From Caldimonas sp. (GTDB taxonomy: Bacteria > Pseudomonadota > Gammaproteobacteria > Burkholderiales > Burkholderiaceae_C), in assembly GCA_030150305.1 (NCBI GenBank), contig JASLGD010000452.1:1-5044 (forward strand): a stretch of DNA of 5,044 nt, given 5' to 3'. The notes under the pieces are model-generated. The model saw only the letters and a program-made list of their open reading frames with translations, was not told where the DNA came from and did not search any database. Below, piece by piece: positions 1-5,044 of this stretch (positions are counted from its first letter, which is position 1; every line of letters starts with the position of its first letter). Position numbers and translations under genes: made by a program.

Positions 1-2
1 AC

Positions 3-419
3 GAGCGCGCGCGCGACATCGCCGGCTCGGGCGGCGACGGCTCGCACATCCTGATCGCCGACGACAACCGCGACAGCGCCGACAGCATGGCCATGATGCT
101 CGAGCTGCTCGGCTACCGCGCGAGGGTCGTCTACGACGGCGACGAGGCGCTGCAGGCGGCGGCGACGCTGCGGCCGCGGATCGCGATCCTCGACATCGGC
201 ATGCCGCGCGTCAACGGCCACGAGGTCGCGCGGCGGCTGCGCGGCGAGCCGTGGGGCGAGCGCATGGTCCTGATCGCGCTGAGCGGCTGGGGCCGCGACG
301 ACGACCGCAGGAAGACGGCGGCGGCCGGCTTCGACCACCACCTCGTCAAGCCGCTCGACCTCAACGAGCTCGCCACGCTGCTCGCGCCGCTGCGCGCCGG
401 GCCCAGGGCGTCGCCGTGA
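3..419 (+). CDS. C-terminal receiver (REC) domain of a probable hybrid histidine kinase, 5'-truncated
   Basis: The reading frame is already open at the window edge and ends at TGA 417-419, so 138 C-terminal residues are visible. After a short Gly/Ser linker (about residues 8-14) comes a complete receiver domain. It has the acidic pair D20-D21 in ILIADDN, the phosphoacceptor D64 in ILDIGMP, the conserved S94 in IALSGWG, and K116 in LVKPLD. All catalytic positions of the CheY fold are present, so the domain should accept phosphate. Nothing follows the domain. The linker-plus-terminal-REC arrangement and the GWGRDDDRR and GFDHHLVKP wording are typical of receivers fused to the C-terminus of hybrid sensor kinases; the kinase part would lie upstream and is not visible. 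A stand-alone response regulator or a CheB/CheR-type fusion remains possible. The stop overlaps the start of the M16 peptidase gene, indicating one transcript. Confidence 0.9.
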   Translation, partial: ERARDIAGSGGDGSHILIADDNRDSADSMAMMLELLGYRARVVYDGDEALQAAATLRPRIAILDIGMPRVNGHEVARRLRGEPWGERMVLIALSGWGRDDDRRKTAAAGFDHHLVKPLDLNELATLLAPLRAGPRASP

Positions 420-1690
420 GTGCGGTCGCGAGCGAGCGCGACGCGACCGTCGTGCGCCTGGGCAACGGGGTTCGCGTCCTCGCGATCGCGCTGCCGCATC
501 TCGAAAGCGTCAACGTCAGCGTGTTCGTGCGCACCGGCAGCAGCCACGAGCCGCGGCGGCTGAACGGGATCAGCCACTTCGTCGAGCACATGGCGTTCAA
601 GGGGACGCGCACGCGCAGCTGCCAGGAGATCAACTGGGACGCCGAGCGGCTCGGCGCCGACGTCAACGCGCACACCGACAAGGACCACACCGCATACCAC
701 ATGCGCGGGCTCGCGGAAGACGCACCGCGCTTCGTCGCGATGCTCGGCGACATCGTGCTGGCGAGCAGCTTTCCCGACGTCGAGCTCGAGCGCGAGCGCC
801 AGGTGATCCTGCACGAGCTGACCGAGGACGAGGAAGACGTCCTCGCGACCGCCGACAAGCTGTTCGACAAGCTCTCGTTCGGCGGCCACCCGGTCGCGCA
901 GCCGGTGATCGGCAGCCGCCTCACGATCCAGCACATCGGCCGCGCCGACCTGCTCGAGTACGTCGAGCGCCAGTACACCGGCGCCAACATCGTCGTCGGC
1001 GTCGCCGGCCGGTTCGACCTCGACGCGATCGTCGCGGCGGCCGAGGCGGCGTTCGCGACCGTGCCCGCCGGCGGCGAGAACCGCGTCGCGGCCCCGGCAT
1101 ACGGCGGCGGCATCGCGTCGCGCGTGCAGCCGGGCTACAGCCAGACGCACGTCGTGCTCGGCTATCCGATCCCGTCGCTGCGCGAGGACCACCATCCGGC
1201 GATGGTCGCCGCGGCGCTGTTCGGCGAAGGCATGAGCTCGCCGCTGATGGACGAGATCCGCGAGCGTCGCGGCCTCGTCTACTACGCGTCGTGCGCTGCC
1301 GACGTCAACGAGGTCTGCGGCCAGTTCGTCGTCGAGGCGTCGACGTCGCCGGGGCAGCTCGACGAGTTCCTCGCCGAGGTGCGCAGGCTGCTCGCCAAGC
1401 AGGCGGATGCGATCGCCGCCGACGACCTCGAGCGCGCGCGCCGGCAGATCGCGGTGCGCACGCTGCGCGCGCAGGAGCGGCCGGTGCGGCGTATCGAGGA
1501 CGCCGCGCTCGATCTCTTCGTCCACGGCCGCGTCCGCTCGCGCGGCGAAACCCTCGCGCGCGTCGAGGCGATCGGCGCCGGCGCGGTCCGGGACGTCTTC
1601 GCGACGATGCTCGCGACGCCGATCGCGCTCGCCATCGCCGGCCGGGTCAAGAAGGGCGCGGTGGATCGCGCGCGCGAGCTCTTCGCCTGA
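416..1690 (+). CDS. M16-family zinc metallopeptidase (processing-peptidase-like, M16B type)
   Basis: The product is 424 residues, the usual size of a single-chain bacterial M16B peptidase. It carries the inverted zinc motif HxxEH as HFVEH at residues 54-58 (H54, E57, H58). The third metal ligand E134, in VILHEL, lies 76 residues after H58, the expected spacing. The N-terminal LGNGVRVLAIALP strand and the DVNAHTDKDHTAYH segment (about 82-95) are family hallmarks. The C-terminal half holds the family block GMSSPLMDEIRERRGLVYY (about 272-290), with Pro where Arg is common after GMSS. No signal peptide is seen, so it is probably cytoplasmic. I chose GTG at 416 because it forms a GTGA overlap with the upstream stop, has AGGG at 405-408 in front, and starts just before the first family strand. 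The frame is open further upstream but would overlap the receiver domain. No second, inactive M16 partner is in view. The substrate is unknown. Confidence 0.92.
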   Translation: MSAVASERDATVVRLGNGVRVLAIALPHLESVNVSVFVRTGSSHEPRRLNGISHFVEHMAFKGTRTRSCQEINWDAERLGADVNAHTDKDHTAYHMRGLAEDAPRFVAMLGDIVLASSFPDVELERERQVILHELTEDEEDVLATADKLFDKLSFGGHPVAQPVIGSRLTIQHIGRADLLEYVERQYTGANIVVGVAGRFDLDAIVAAAEAAFATVPAGGENRVAAPAYGGGIASRVQPGYSQTHVVLGYPIPSLREDHHPAMVAAALFGEGMSSPLMDEIRERRGLVYYASCAADVNEVCGQFVVEASTSPGQLDEFLAEVRRLLAKQADAIAADDLERARRQIAVRTLRAQERPVRRIEDAALDLFVHGRVRSRGETLARVEAIGAGAVRDVFATMLATPIALAIAGRVKKGAVDRARELFA

Positions 1691-1735
1691 GTCCGAGCGC
1701 GACCGTCAGGAACTCGTCAGTGATTACCCCCGTTA

Positions 1736-1749
1736 TTGACCCCGGTCAA
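1736..1749. promoter_or_regulatory. FNR-like operator TTGAC-N4-GTCAA upstream of oxlT
   Basis: The sequence TTGACCCCGGTCAA is a perfect 5+5 inverted repeat around four bases, the architecture recognised by Crp/Fnr proteins with an FNR-type recognition helix. Its centre (1742.5) lies 30.5 bases before the first base of the -10 box at 1773. That puts it at about -42 from the predicted start of transcription, the class II activator position. A dyad of the same arms and the same spacing lies upstream of oxc. I infer that the Crp/Fnr regulator encoded at 3480-4094 binds here; a distant FNR or FixK paralogue with the same specificity is the alternative. Confidence 0.72.
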
Positions 1750-1772
1750 CCGCCGGCCGCCGGCGCGAATCG

Positions 1773-1778
1773 GATAGT
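1773..1778 (+). promoter_or_regulatory. Predicted -10 box of the oxlT promoter
   Basis: GATAGT matches four of six bases of the sigma-70 -10 consensus. The position 17 bases upstream is C/G-rich (around 1750-1755) and has no -35 match, as expected when an activator overlaps the -35 region. Transcription would start near 1785, giving a leader of about 62 bases before the ATG at 1847. The box is weak alone; the identical spacing to the operator as at oxc is what supports it. Confidence 0.5.
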
Positions 1779-1833
1779 CGCGATTGACTGAAAGCGCTGA
1801 TCGAGCCCACGAGCTCGGTCGCGACGAGACCCT

Positions 1834-1838
1834 GGAGA
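1834..1838 (+). promoter_or_regulatory. Ribosome binding site of oxlT
   Basis: GGAGA ends eight bases before the ATG at 1847 and fixes this start. The frame is also open back to a TTG at 1784, but that codon falls at the predicted transcription start and has no Shine-Dalgarno sequence, so the longer version is unlikely. Confidence 0.75.
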
Positions 1839-1846
1839 CAAATCAC

Positions 1847-3169
1847 ATGGCTCAACAGACCGTCGGCATGCCCGCGCCCGCGTCGCTCGACGCGCAATCC
1901 ACGGCGCGCGAGCACCCGTTCTTCCGTTGGGGTCAGCTGATCATGGGCATCGTGTGCATGGCCCTGATCGCGAACCTCCAGTACGGCTGGACGCTGTTCG
2001 TCAATCCGATCCAGGCCAAGCACCACTGGCCGCTCTCGGAGATCCAGCTCGCGTTCTCGATCTTCGTGCTCGTCGAGACGTGGCTGGTGCCGGTCGAAGG
2101 CTGGCTCGTCGACCGGTTCGGACCGCGCCCGGTCATCGCCGGCGGCGGGATCCTCGCCGCGATCGGCTGGGTCATGAACTCGTACGCGGCGTCTCTGCCG
2201 ATGCTGTGGGCGGCGGCGGTCGTCTCCGGCGTCGGCGCGGGTTGCGTCTACGGCACGTGCGTCGGCAACGCGCTGAAGTGGTTCCCCGATCGCCGCGGCC
2301 TCGCGGCCGGCCTGACCGCAGCCGGCTTCGGCGCCGGCGCGGCGCTGACGGTCATCCCGATCGCCAACATGATCCAGACCTCGGGCTACGAGCACACGTT
2401 CTTCTTCTTCGGCATCGCGCAGGGCGTGCTGATCTTCGCGATCGCGATGTTCATGGTGCGGGCGCGGCCGCCGAAAGGCGTCGTCATCCCGCCGCGGCTG
2501 GTGATGACGAAGGTCGACTACACCGTGCCCGAGATGGTCAAGACGCCGGTGTTCTGGCTGACCTACGTGCTGTTCGTCGCGGTCGCCGCCGGCGGCCTGA
2601 TGGCGACGGCGCAGATCGGGCCGATCGCCAAGGACTACGGCCTGAACAAGCAAACGATCGACTTGCTCGGCTTCACGCTGCCGCTGCTGACGATGACGCT
2701 GGCGATCGACAACCTCGCGAACGGCTTCACGCGACCGCTCTGCGGCTTCATCTCCGATCGCATCGGGCGCGAGAACACGATGCTGCTCGTCTTCGTCGGC
2801 GAAGGGGTGGCGCTGCTCGGCTTCATGAAGTTCGGTCACAACCCGTACGCGTTCATGACCTTCGCCGCGCTGATCTTCCTGTGCTGGGGCGAGATCTACT
2901 CGCTCTTCCCGGCGCTGTGCGCCGACACCTTCGGCGTCAAGAACGCGGCGGCGAATGCCGGCACGCTCTACACCGCGAAAGGCACGGCGTCGCTGCTCGT
3001 GCCGCTGACGTCGGTGCTCTCGGCGGGCGGCAACTGGGACCGCGTCTTCATCTTCGCGGCGGCGATCTCGATCGTCGCGGGCGTGCTCGCCAAGATCGTG
3101 CTCGCGCCGATGCGCCGACGCACGATCGAGCAGGCCAACGCGAGCGGGCGTCCCGCAGCCGCAGCCTGA
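1847..3169 (+). CDS. oxlT: Oxalate:formate antiporter, major facilitator superfamily (OxlT type)
   Basis: This 440-residue inner-membrane carrier should exchange external oxalate for internal formate. It shows about twelve hydrophobic segments, roughly at residues 28-50, 67-88, 95-113, 117-141, 152-175, 183-204, 235-257, 272-292, 311-330, 333-356, 370-392 and 398-420. A cytoplasmic loop lies between the sixth and seventh. The MFS motif-A element appears after the second segment (GWLVDRFGPR, about 85-94) and is repeated as GFISDRIGR (about 300-308). NLQYGWTLFVNPI in the first segment and KWFPDRRGLAAG (about 144-155) match the OxlT family. The two positive residues that bind the oxalate dianion in Oxalobacter OxlT, R272 and K355, correspond to R296 in NGFTRPLCGF and K378 in LYTAKGTAS, with nearly the same separation. 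The neighbouring oxc and an operator shared with it support an oxalate role. A related dicarboxylate substrate cannot be excluded. Confidence 0.92.
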   Translation: MAQQTVGMPAPASLDAQSTAREHPFFRWGQLIMGIVCMALIANLQYGWTLFVNPIQAKHHWPLSEIQLAFSIFVLVETWLVPVEGWLVDRFGPRPVIAGGGILAAIGWVMNSYAASLPMLWAAAVVSGVGAGCVYGTCVGNALKWFPDRRGLAAGLTAAGFGAGAALTVIPIANMIQTSGYEHTFFFFGIAQGVLIFAIAMFMVRARPPKGVVIPPRLVMTKVDYTVPEMVKTPVFWLTYVLFVAVAAGGLMATAQIGPIAKDYGLNKQTIDLLGFTLPLLTMTLAIDNLANGFTRPLCGFISDRIGRENTMLLVFVGEGVALLGFMKFGHNPYAFMTFAALIFLCWGEIYSLFPALCADTFGVKNAAANAGTLYTAKGTASLLVPLTSVLSAGGNWDRVFIFAAAISIVAGVLAKIVLAPMRRRTIEQANASGRPAAAA

Positions 3170-3194
3170 GCGGCCCCGTCGCGCGGGCGCAAGT

Positions 3195-3216
3195 CGGGCC
3201 GCTTCGCGGCGGCCCG
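3195..3216. terminator. Possible bidirectional hairpin between convergent genes
   Basis: An 8-bp perfect stem, CGGGCCGC pairing with GCGGCCCG, encloses the 6-base loop TTCGCG. It lies 25 bases after the oxlT stop and 10 bases beyond the stop of the small - strand gene, where a shared terminator would be expected. There is no clear T-tract on either side, so intrinsic termination is uncertain. In DNA this GC-rich, such stems also arise by chance. Confidence 0.35.
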
Positions 3217-3226
3217 TTCGGCGCGC

Positions 3227-3379
3227 TTAGGCCGGTTGCGCTGCGGCGCCGCGGCCCGAGGGCGCGCGGTCACCGAATGCGCTCGCGAGCGCGCGCACCA
3301 GGATCACGATGGGCATCGCGTCGACCCAGTCGCGCAGCGTGGTCGACGGGGCATTGCGGAGCGGACGTTGCGTGGTCAT
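3227..3379 (-). CDS. Small hypothetical protein, 50 residues
   Basis: This short gene reads from ATG (3377-3379, complement) to TAA. I do not recognise the product. It has a polar basic start (MTTQRPLRNAPS), then a region that could form one amphipathic helix with a hydrophobic core (WVDAMPIVILVRALASAFG, about residues 18-36), and a Gly/Ala-rich tail. It is too short and weakly hydrophobic for a confident membrane call. Support for a real gene: an AGGGA ribosome-binding sequence 5 bases before the ATG, a promoter-like pair with an overlapping dyad just upstream, and a coding-like base pattern (by hand count 43 of 50 codons end in G or C, clearly more than at second positions). It lies 100 bases downstream of the Crp/Fnr gene on the same strand and converges on oxlT. 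The regulator transcript could read through into it, but its own promoter is more likely. A link with oxalate is unproven. Confidence 0.5.
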   Translation of the reverse strand: MTTQRPLRNAPSTTLRDWVDAMPIVILVRALASAFGDRAPSGRGAAAQPA

Positions 3380-3394
3380 CGGAGTCCCTTTCCC

Positions 3395-3418
3395 AGAATG
3401 TTGCACTGCAGCAATTCT
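3395..3418. promoter_or_regulatory. Imperfect dyad overlapping the small-gene promoter
   Basis: The core is TTGC-N6-GCAA at 3401-3414, flanked by AGAA (3395-3398) and TTCT (3415-3418), so symmetry extends outwards with a two-base offset on one side. Read on the - strand it overlaps the predicted -10 and the expected transcription start, the usual place for a repressor operator. The inner heptamer GTTGCAC (3400-3406) recurs inverted as GTGCAAC at 3437-3443. TGC/GCA dyads of this sort are known for PhaR-type repressors of polyhydroxyalkanoate genes, but the match is too loose to name the binding protein. Confidence 0.4.
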
Positions 3419-3442
3419 AGGGGTTTACCCGCGATCGTGCAA
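3414..3442 (-). promoter_or_regulatory. Predicted sigma-70-like promoter of the small gene
   Basis: On the - strand, TTGCAC (3442-3437) and TAGAAT (3419-3414) are separated by 17 bases. The -10 matches the consensus in five of six positions; the -35 keeps the key TTG. Transcription would start near 3407, about 28 bases before the ATG. The stretch is visibly more A/T-rich than the surrounding sequence. Confidence 0.45.
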
Positions 3443-3479
3443 CCCGACCTCGCTCCATGCCGGCCCCGGGCGCGGGCGC

Positions 3480-4094
3480 TCAGATCTTCCCGCGCTGCTT
3501 CAGCCGGCTGAGGGTCTCGGCGGAGAGGTTGAGGTAGTGCGCGAGCTCCTTCTTCGGGATCCGCTCGCTGAGCTCGGGATGCTTGCGCTCGAAGCGGCGG
3601 ACCCGGCCCGGTGCGTCGAGCAGGTGCAGCGTGATCGTGTGCGCCATGATCTCGCTCATCAGCCGCATCACCTCGTGCTCGAAGGTCGCCTTGAGCTTCG
3701 GGTGGCGATCGATGAAGTCGACCCACGTCGGCATCGGCAGCTTGGCGACGCGTGCCTTCGTCAGTGCGACGATGCTGTAGGGCGTCGGCGTGTTCAGCCG
3801 CCACGCGGCGTAGCTCGTCTCGATGTCGCGCTCGTCGGCGAAGCGCAGGATCATCTCGCGCGCGTCGGCGTTGGCGACGACGCGCTTCAGGATGCCGTCG
3901 AGGACGAAGTACTGCTCCATCTCGTGGACGCCCTGGTTGAGCAGCGTCTCGCCCTTGGTGCAGTCGACGACGACCAGGTTCGGCTCGAGCTCCTTGCGCT
4001 CGCCCTCGAGCATCTCCTTCAGCACGACGTTCTGCGCCAGCTGAACGCGGATGACGTTCCTCTCGGGATGGCTGTCGAGGGAGATCGTTGCCAT
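3480..4094 (-). CDS. Crp/Fnr-family transcriptional regulator, probable regulator of the oxalate genes
   Basis: The 204-residue product has a cyclic-nucleotide-binding-like beta-roll (about residues 25-115, with GETLLNQGVHEMEQYFVLDG at 48-67), a dimerisation helix (about 130-158) and a C-terminal helix-turn-helix (about 178-198). The recognition helix reads SAETLSRL, with E193, S196 and R197 in the E-x-x-S-R pattern that FNR uses to read TTGA; CRP has R-E-x-x-x-R instead. Only one cysteine (C45) is present, so there is no FNR-type iron-sulphur cluster and oxygen sensing by that route is unlikely. The chain ends seven residues after R197, so the usual wing is missing or minimal. I chose ATG at 4094 although no good Shine-Dalgarno precedes it. 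The frame is open to 4283 with an ATG at 4196 behind AGGAG, but that extension contains the oxc operator and -10 and has poor coding bias (22 of 34 codons end in G/C). The gene lies between oxlT and oxc, divergent from oxc. Confidence 0.88.
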   Translation of the reverse strand: MATISLDSHPERNVIRVQLAQNVVLKEMLEGERKELEPNLVVVDCTKGETLLNQGVHEMEQYFVLDGILKRVVANADAREMILRFADERDIETSYAAWRLNTPTPYSIVALTKARVAKLPMPTWVDFIDRHPKLKATFEHEVMRLMSEIMAHTITLHLLDAPGRVRRFERKHPELSERIPKKELAHYLNLSAETLSRLKQRGKI

Positions 4095-4139
4095 GTTGGC
4101 CGGCAGCGCGCGATGCCGATGAGCGCTCAAACTGGAAAA

Positions 4140-4155
4140 GTTGACCCGGGTCAAC
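4140..4155. promoter_or_regulatory. FNR-like operator in the regulator-oxc divergent region
   Basis: GTTGACCCGGGTCAAC is a perfect 16-bp palindrome containing TTGAC-N4-GTCAA (4141-4154). It has the same arms as the dyad upstream of oxlT, and its centre (4147.5) is again 30.5 bases before the first base of a -10 box, so it should act as a class II activator site for oxc. It is also 46 bases upstream of the chosen regulator start, so binding could feed back on the regulator gene. The match between the FNR-type recognition helix and the TTGA half-sites supports the encoded regulator as the ligand of this site. Confidence 0.78.
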
Positions 4156-4177
4156 GGCGCTTTTCGCGGTGCCTTTC

Positions 4178-4183
4178 TATGAT
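4178..4183 (+). promoter_or_regulatory. Predicted -10 box of the oxc promoter
   Basis: TATGAT matches five of six bases of the -10 consensus. No -35 is present at 4155-4160 (CGGCGC), as expected for activator-dependent transcription. The predicted start near 4190 gives a leader of about 93 bases. The overlapping - strand reading TATCAT (4184-4179) also matches five of six, so a divergent start for the regulator from the same A/T-rich spot is possible, although no -35 supports it. Confidence 0.6.
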
Positions 4184-4270
4184 AAGTCCGCGCCATCGCA
4201 GCTCCTGCGCAGGCCCATCCGCTCGGCAGCACGAGGCGGACCCGCCGGCAGCAGTTCACGTTCGACTCCA

Positions 4271-4275
4271 AGGAG
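4271..4275 (+). promoter_or_regulatory. Ribosome binding site of oxc
   Basis: AGGAG stands seven bases before the ATG at 4283, near-ideal spacing. It decides the start and implies that the alanine/serine-rich N-terminal extension of Oxc is translated. Confidence 0.8.
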
Positions 4276-4282
4276 AGAAGCA

Positions 4283-5044
4283 ATGTCCGCAGTCCTCGAA
4301 CCGGGCACCGCCTCGGCGTCCCAAGCGTCGGCGAGCACCGCCGCCGAGGCCGAGACGATCGACGCGTTCCACCTCGTCATCGAGGCGCTCAAGCTGAACG
4401 GGATCGAGACCGTCTACGGCCTGCCCGGGATCCCGATCACCGACCTGACGCGCAAGATGCAGGCCGAGGGGCTGCGCGTGATCTCGTTTCGCCACGAGCA
4501 GCACGCCGGCAACGCCGCGGCGGCGACCGGATTCCTGACCGGCAAGCCGGGCATCTGCCTGACGGTCTCGGCGCCGGGCTTCCTCAACGGCCTGACGGCG
4601 CTCGCCAACGCGACGACCAACTGCTTCCCGATGATCCTGATCAGCGGCTCGAGCGAGCGCGAGATCGTCGACCTGCAGCAGGGCGACTACGAGGAGATGG
4701 ACCAGCTCGCGATCGCAAAGCCGCTGTGCAAGGCGGCGTTTCGCGTCCTGCACGCCGAGGACATCGGCATCGGCGTCGCGCGCGCGATCCGCGCCGCGGT
4801 GTCGGGCCGTCCCGGCGGCGTCTACCTCGATTTGCCGGCCAAGCTCTTCGCGCAGACGATCGACGCCGCCGCCGGCCGCCGCTCGCTGGTCAAGGTCGTC
4901 GATCCCGCGCCGCGTCAGATCCCCGCGCCCGAGGCGGTGCAGCGCGCGATCTCGGTGCTGAAGGAAGCCAAGCGGCCGCTGATCATCCTCGGCAAGGGCG
5001 CCGCGTACGCGCGCGCCGACGCACAGATCCGCGCCCTGATCGAG
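4283..5044 (+). CDS. oxc: Oxalyl-CoA decarboxylase, N-terminal 254 residues (3'-truncated by window)
   Basis: This thiamine-diphosphate enzyme converts oxalyl-CoA to formyl-CoA and CO2 in the cytoplasm. The visible part is less than half of the family's usual length of about 565 residues; the frame is open to the last base. The first residues (about 1-22) are an Ala/Ser-rich tail, about 16 residues longer than in Oxalobacter formigenes Oxc. The pyrimidine-binding domain follows, with E72 in SFRHEQHAG, the glutamate that activates the cofactor (E56 in O. formigenes). I50 in GLPGIPIT and Y136-E137 in QQGDYEEMDQ match active-site positions I34, Y120 and E121 of that enzyme. SAPGFLNG, ATTNCFPMIL, SGSSEREIVDLQQG and SGRPGGVYLDLPAKLF are near-identical to the family. 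LGKGAAYA begins the central ADP-binding domain. The cofactor-binding C-terminal domain is outside the window. A formyl-CoA transferase gene (frc) is expected nearby but not seen. Confidence 0.97.
   Translation, partial: MSAVLEPGTASASQASASTAAEAETIDAFHLVIEALKLNGIETVYGLPGIPITDLTRKMQAEGLRVISFRHEQHAGNAAAATGFLTGKPGICLTVSAPGFLNGLTALANATTNCFPMILISGSSEREIVDLQQGDYEEMDQLAIAKPLCKAAFRVLHAEDIGIGVARAIRAAVSGRPGGVYLDLPAKLFAQTIDAAAGRRSLVKVVDPAPRQIPAPEAVQRAISVLKEAKRPLIILGKGAAYARADAQIRALIE

Noticed and set aside
131..1525. Long open frame on the - strand opposite the receiver and M16 genes
   Set aside because: Its translation is Arg/Asp/Val-rich with no domain, and it lies antisense to two genes with intact catalytic motifs. 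Long antisense frames are normal in high-G+C DNA.
1751..1765. Hairpin CGCCGG-CCG-CCGGCG after the oxlT operator, considered as a terminator of the M16 transcript
   Set aside because: Only six pairs with a three-base loop and no T-tract. It sits in the promoter spacer and is easily explained by GC-rich composition.
1733..2839. Long open frame on the - strand opposite oxlT
   Set aside because: Composition is typical of an antisense shadow (His, Arg, Asp repeats). It covers the oxlT promoter and coding region, whose product is clearly an MFS carrier.
3279..3292. Perfect 14-bp palindrome GCGCTCGCGAGCGC
   Set aside because: It falls within the small coding region and is made of the commonest codons of this genome (CGC, GCG, CTC). 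Similar strings occur by bias throughout.
1927..3420. Long + strand frame overlapping oxlT in another frame
   Set aside because: Arg-rich, no recognisable domain, and out of frame with a gene whose family motifs are intact.
3421..3430. GGGTTTACCC short inverted repeat in the small-gene promoter spacer
   Set aside because: Four-base arms with a two-base gap are too short to call an operator without conservation.
3309..4397. Long + strand frame across the regulator gene and into oxc
   Set aside because: It is antisense to the Crp/Fnr coding sequence, passes through the operator, -10 and leader of oxc, and has no family resemblance.
1..5044. Search for insertion sequences, tRNA or rRNA genes, CRISPR repeats and attachment sites
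   Set aside because: No transposase, cloverleaf, regularly spaced repeat or flanking direct repeat was seen on either strand. Base composition is uniform apart from the short A/T-rich promoter patches.

Overview
This window comes from a high-G+C bacterium, most likely a proteobacterium. Third codon positions in every gene are dominated by G and C. The gene content (hybrid-kinase receiver domain, M16 peptidase, oxalate degradation genes, Crp/Fnr regulator) fits a beta- or alphaproteobacterium, but I cannot name a genus from sequence alone. Oxalate genes of this type are known from Oxalobacter, Cupriavidus, Methylobacterium and relatives.

Layout. (1) Positions 3-1690, + strand: the last 138 residues of a protein ending in a receiver domain, probably a hybrid histidine kinase, are translationally coupled by a 4-base overlap to a complete M16-family zinc peptidase. 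(2) Positions 1691-1846: a promoter region with an FNR-like dyad TTGAC-N4-GTCAA and a -10 box. (3) Positions 1847-3169, +: an OxlT-type oxalate:formate antiporter. (4) Positions 3170-3479: a convergent hairpin, then a probable unannotated 50-residue gene on the - strand with its own promoter-like elements and an overlapping dyad. (5) Positions 3480-4094, -: a short Crp/Fnr-family regulator. (6) Positions 4095-4282: a divergent intergenic region with a second TTGAC-N4-GTCAA dyad and a -10 box. (7) Positions 4283-5044, +: the N-terminal 254 residues of oxalyl-CoA decarboxylase, cut by the window edge.

How they fit. OxlT brings oxalate in and carries formate out. Oxalyl-CoA, made by formyl-CoA:oxalate CoA-transferase (Frc, not in the window and expected nearby), is decarboxylated by Oxc to formyl-CoA and CO2. 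The Crp/Fnr protein sits between the two genes. Its recognition helix has the E-x-x-S-R pattern that reads TTGA half-sites in FNR. The two matching dyads lie upstream of oxlT and oxc at exactly the same distance from each -10 box, in the class II activator position and with no recognisable -35. The best reading is a small local regulon in which this regulator directly activates transport and decarboxylation. The oxalate link and the dyads are seen in the sequence. Direct activation and the identity of the inducing signal are inference.
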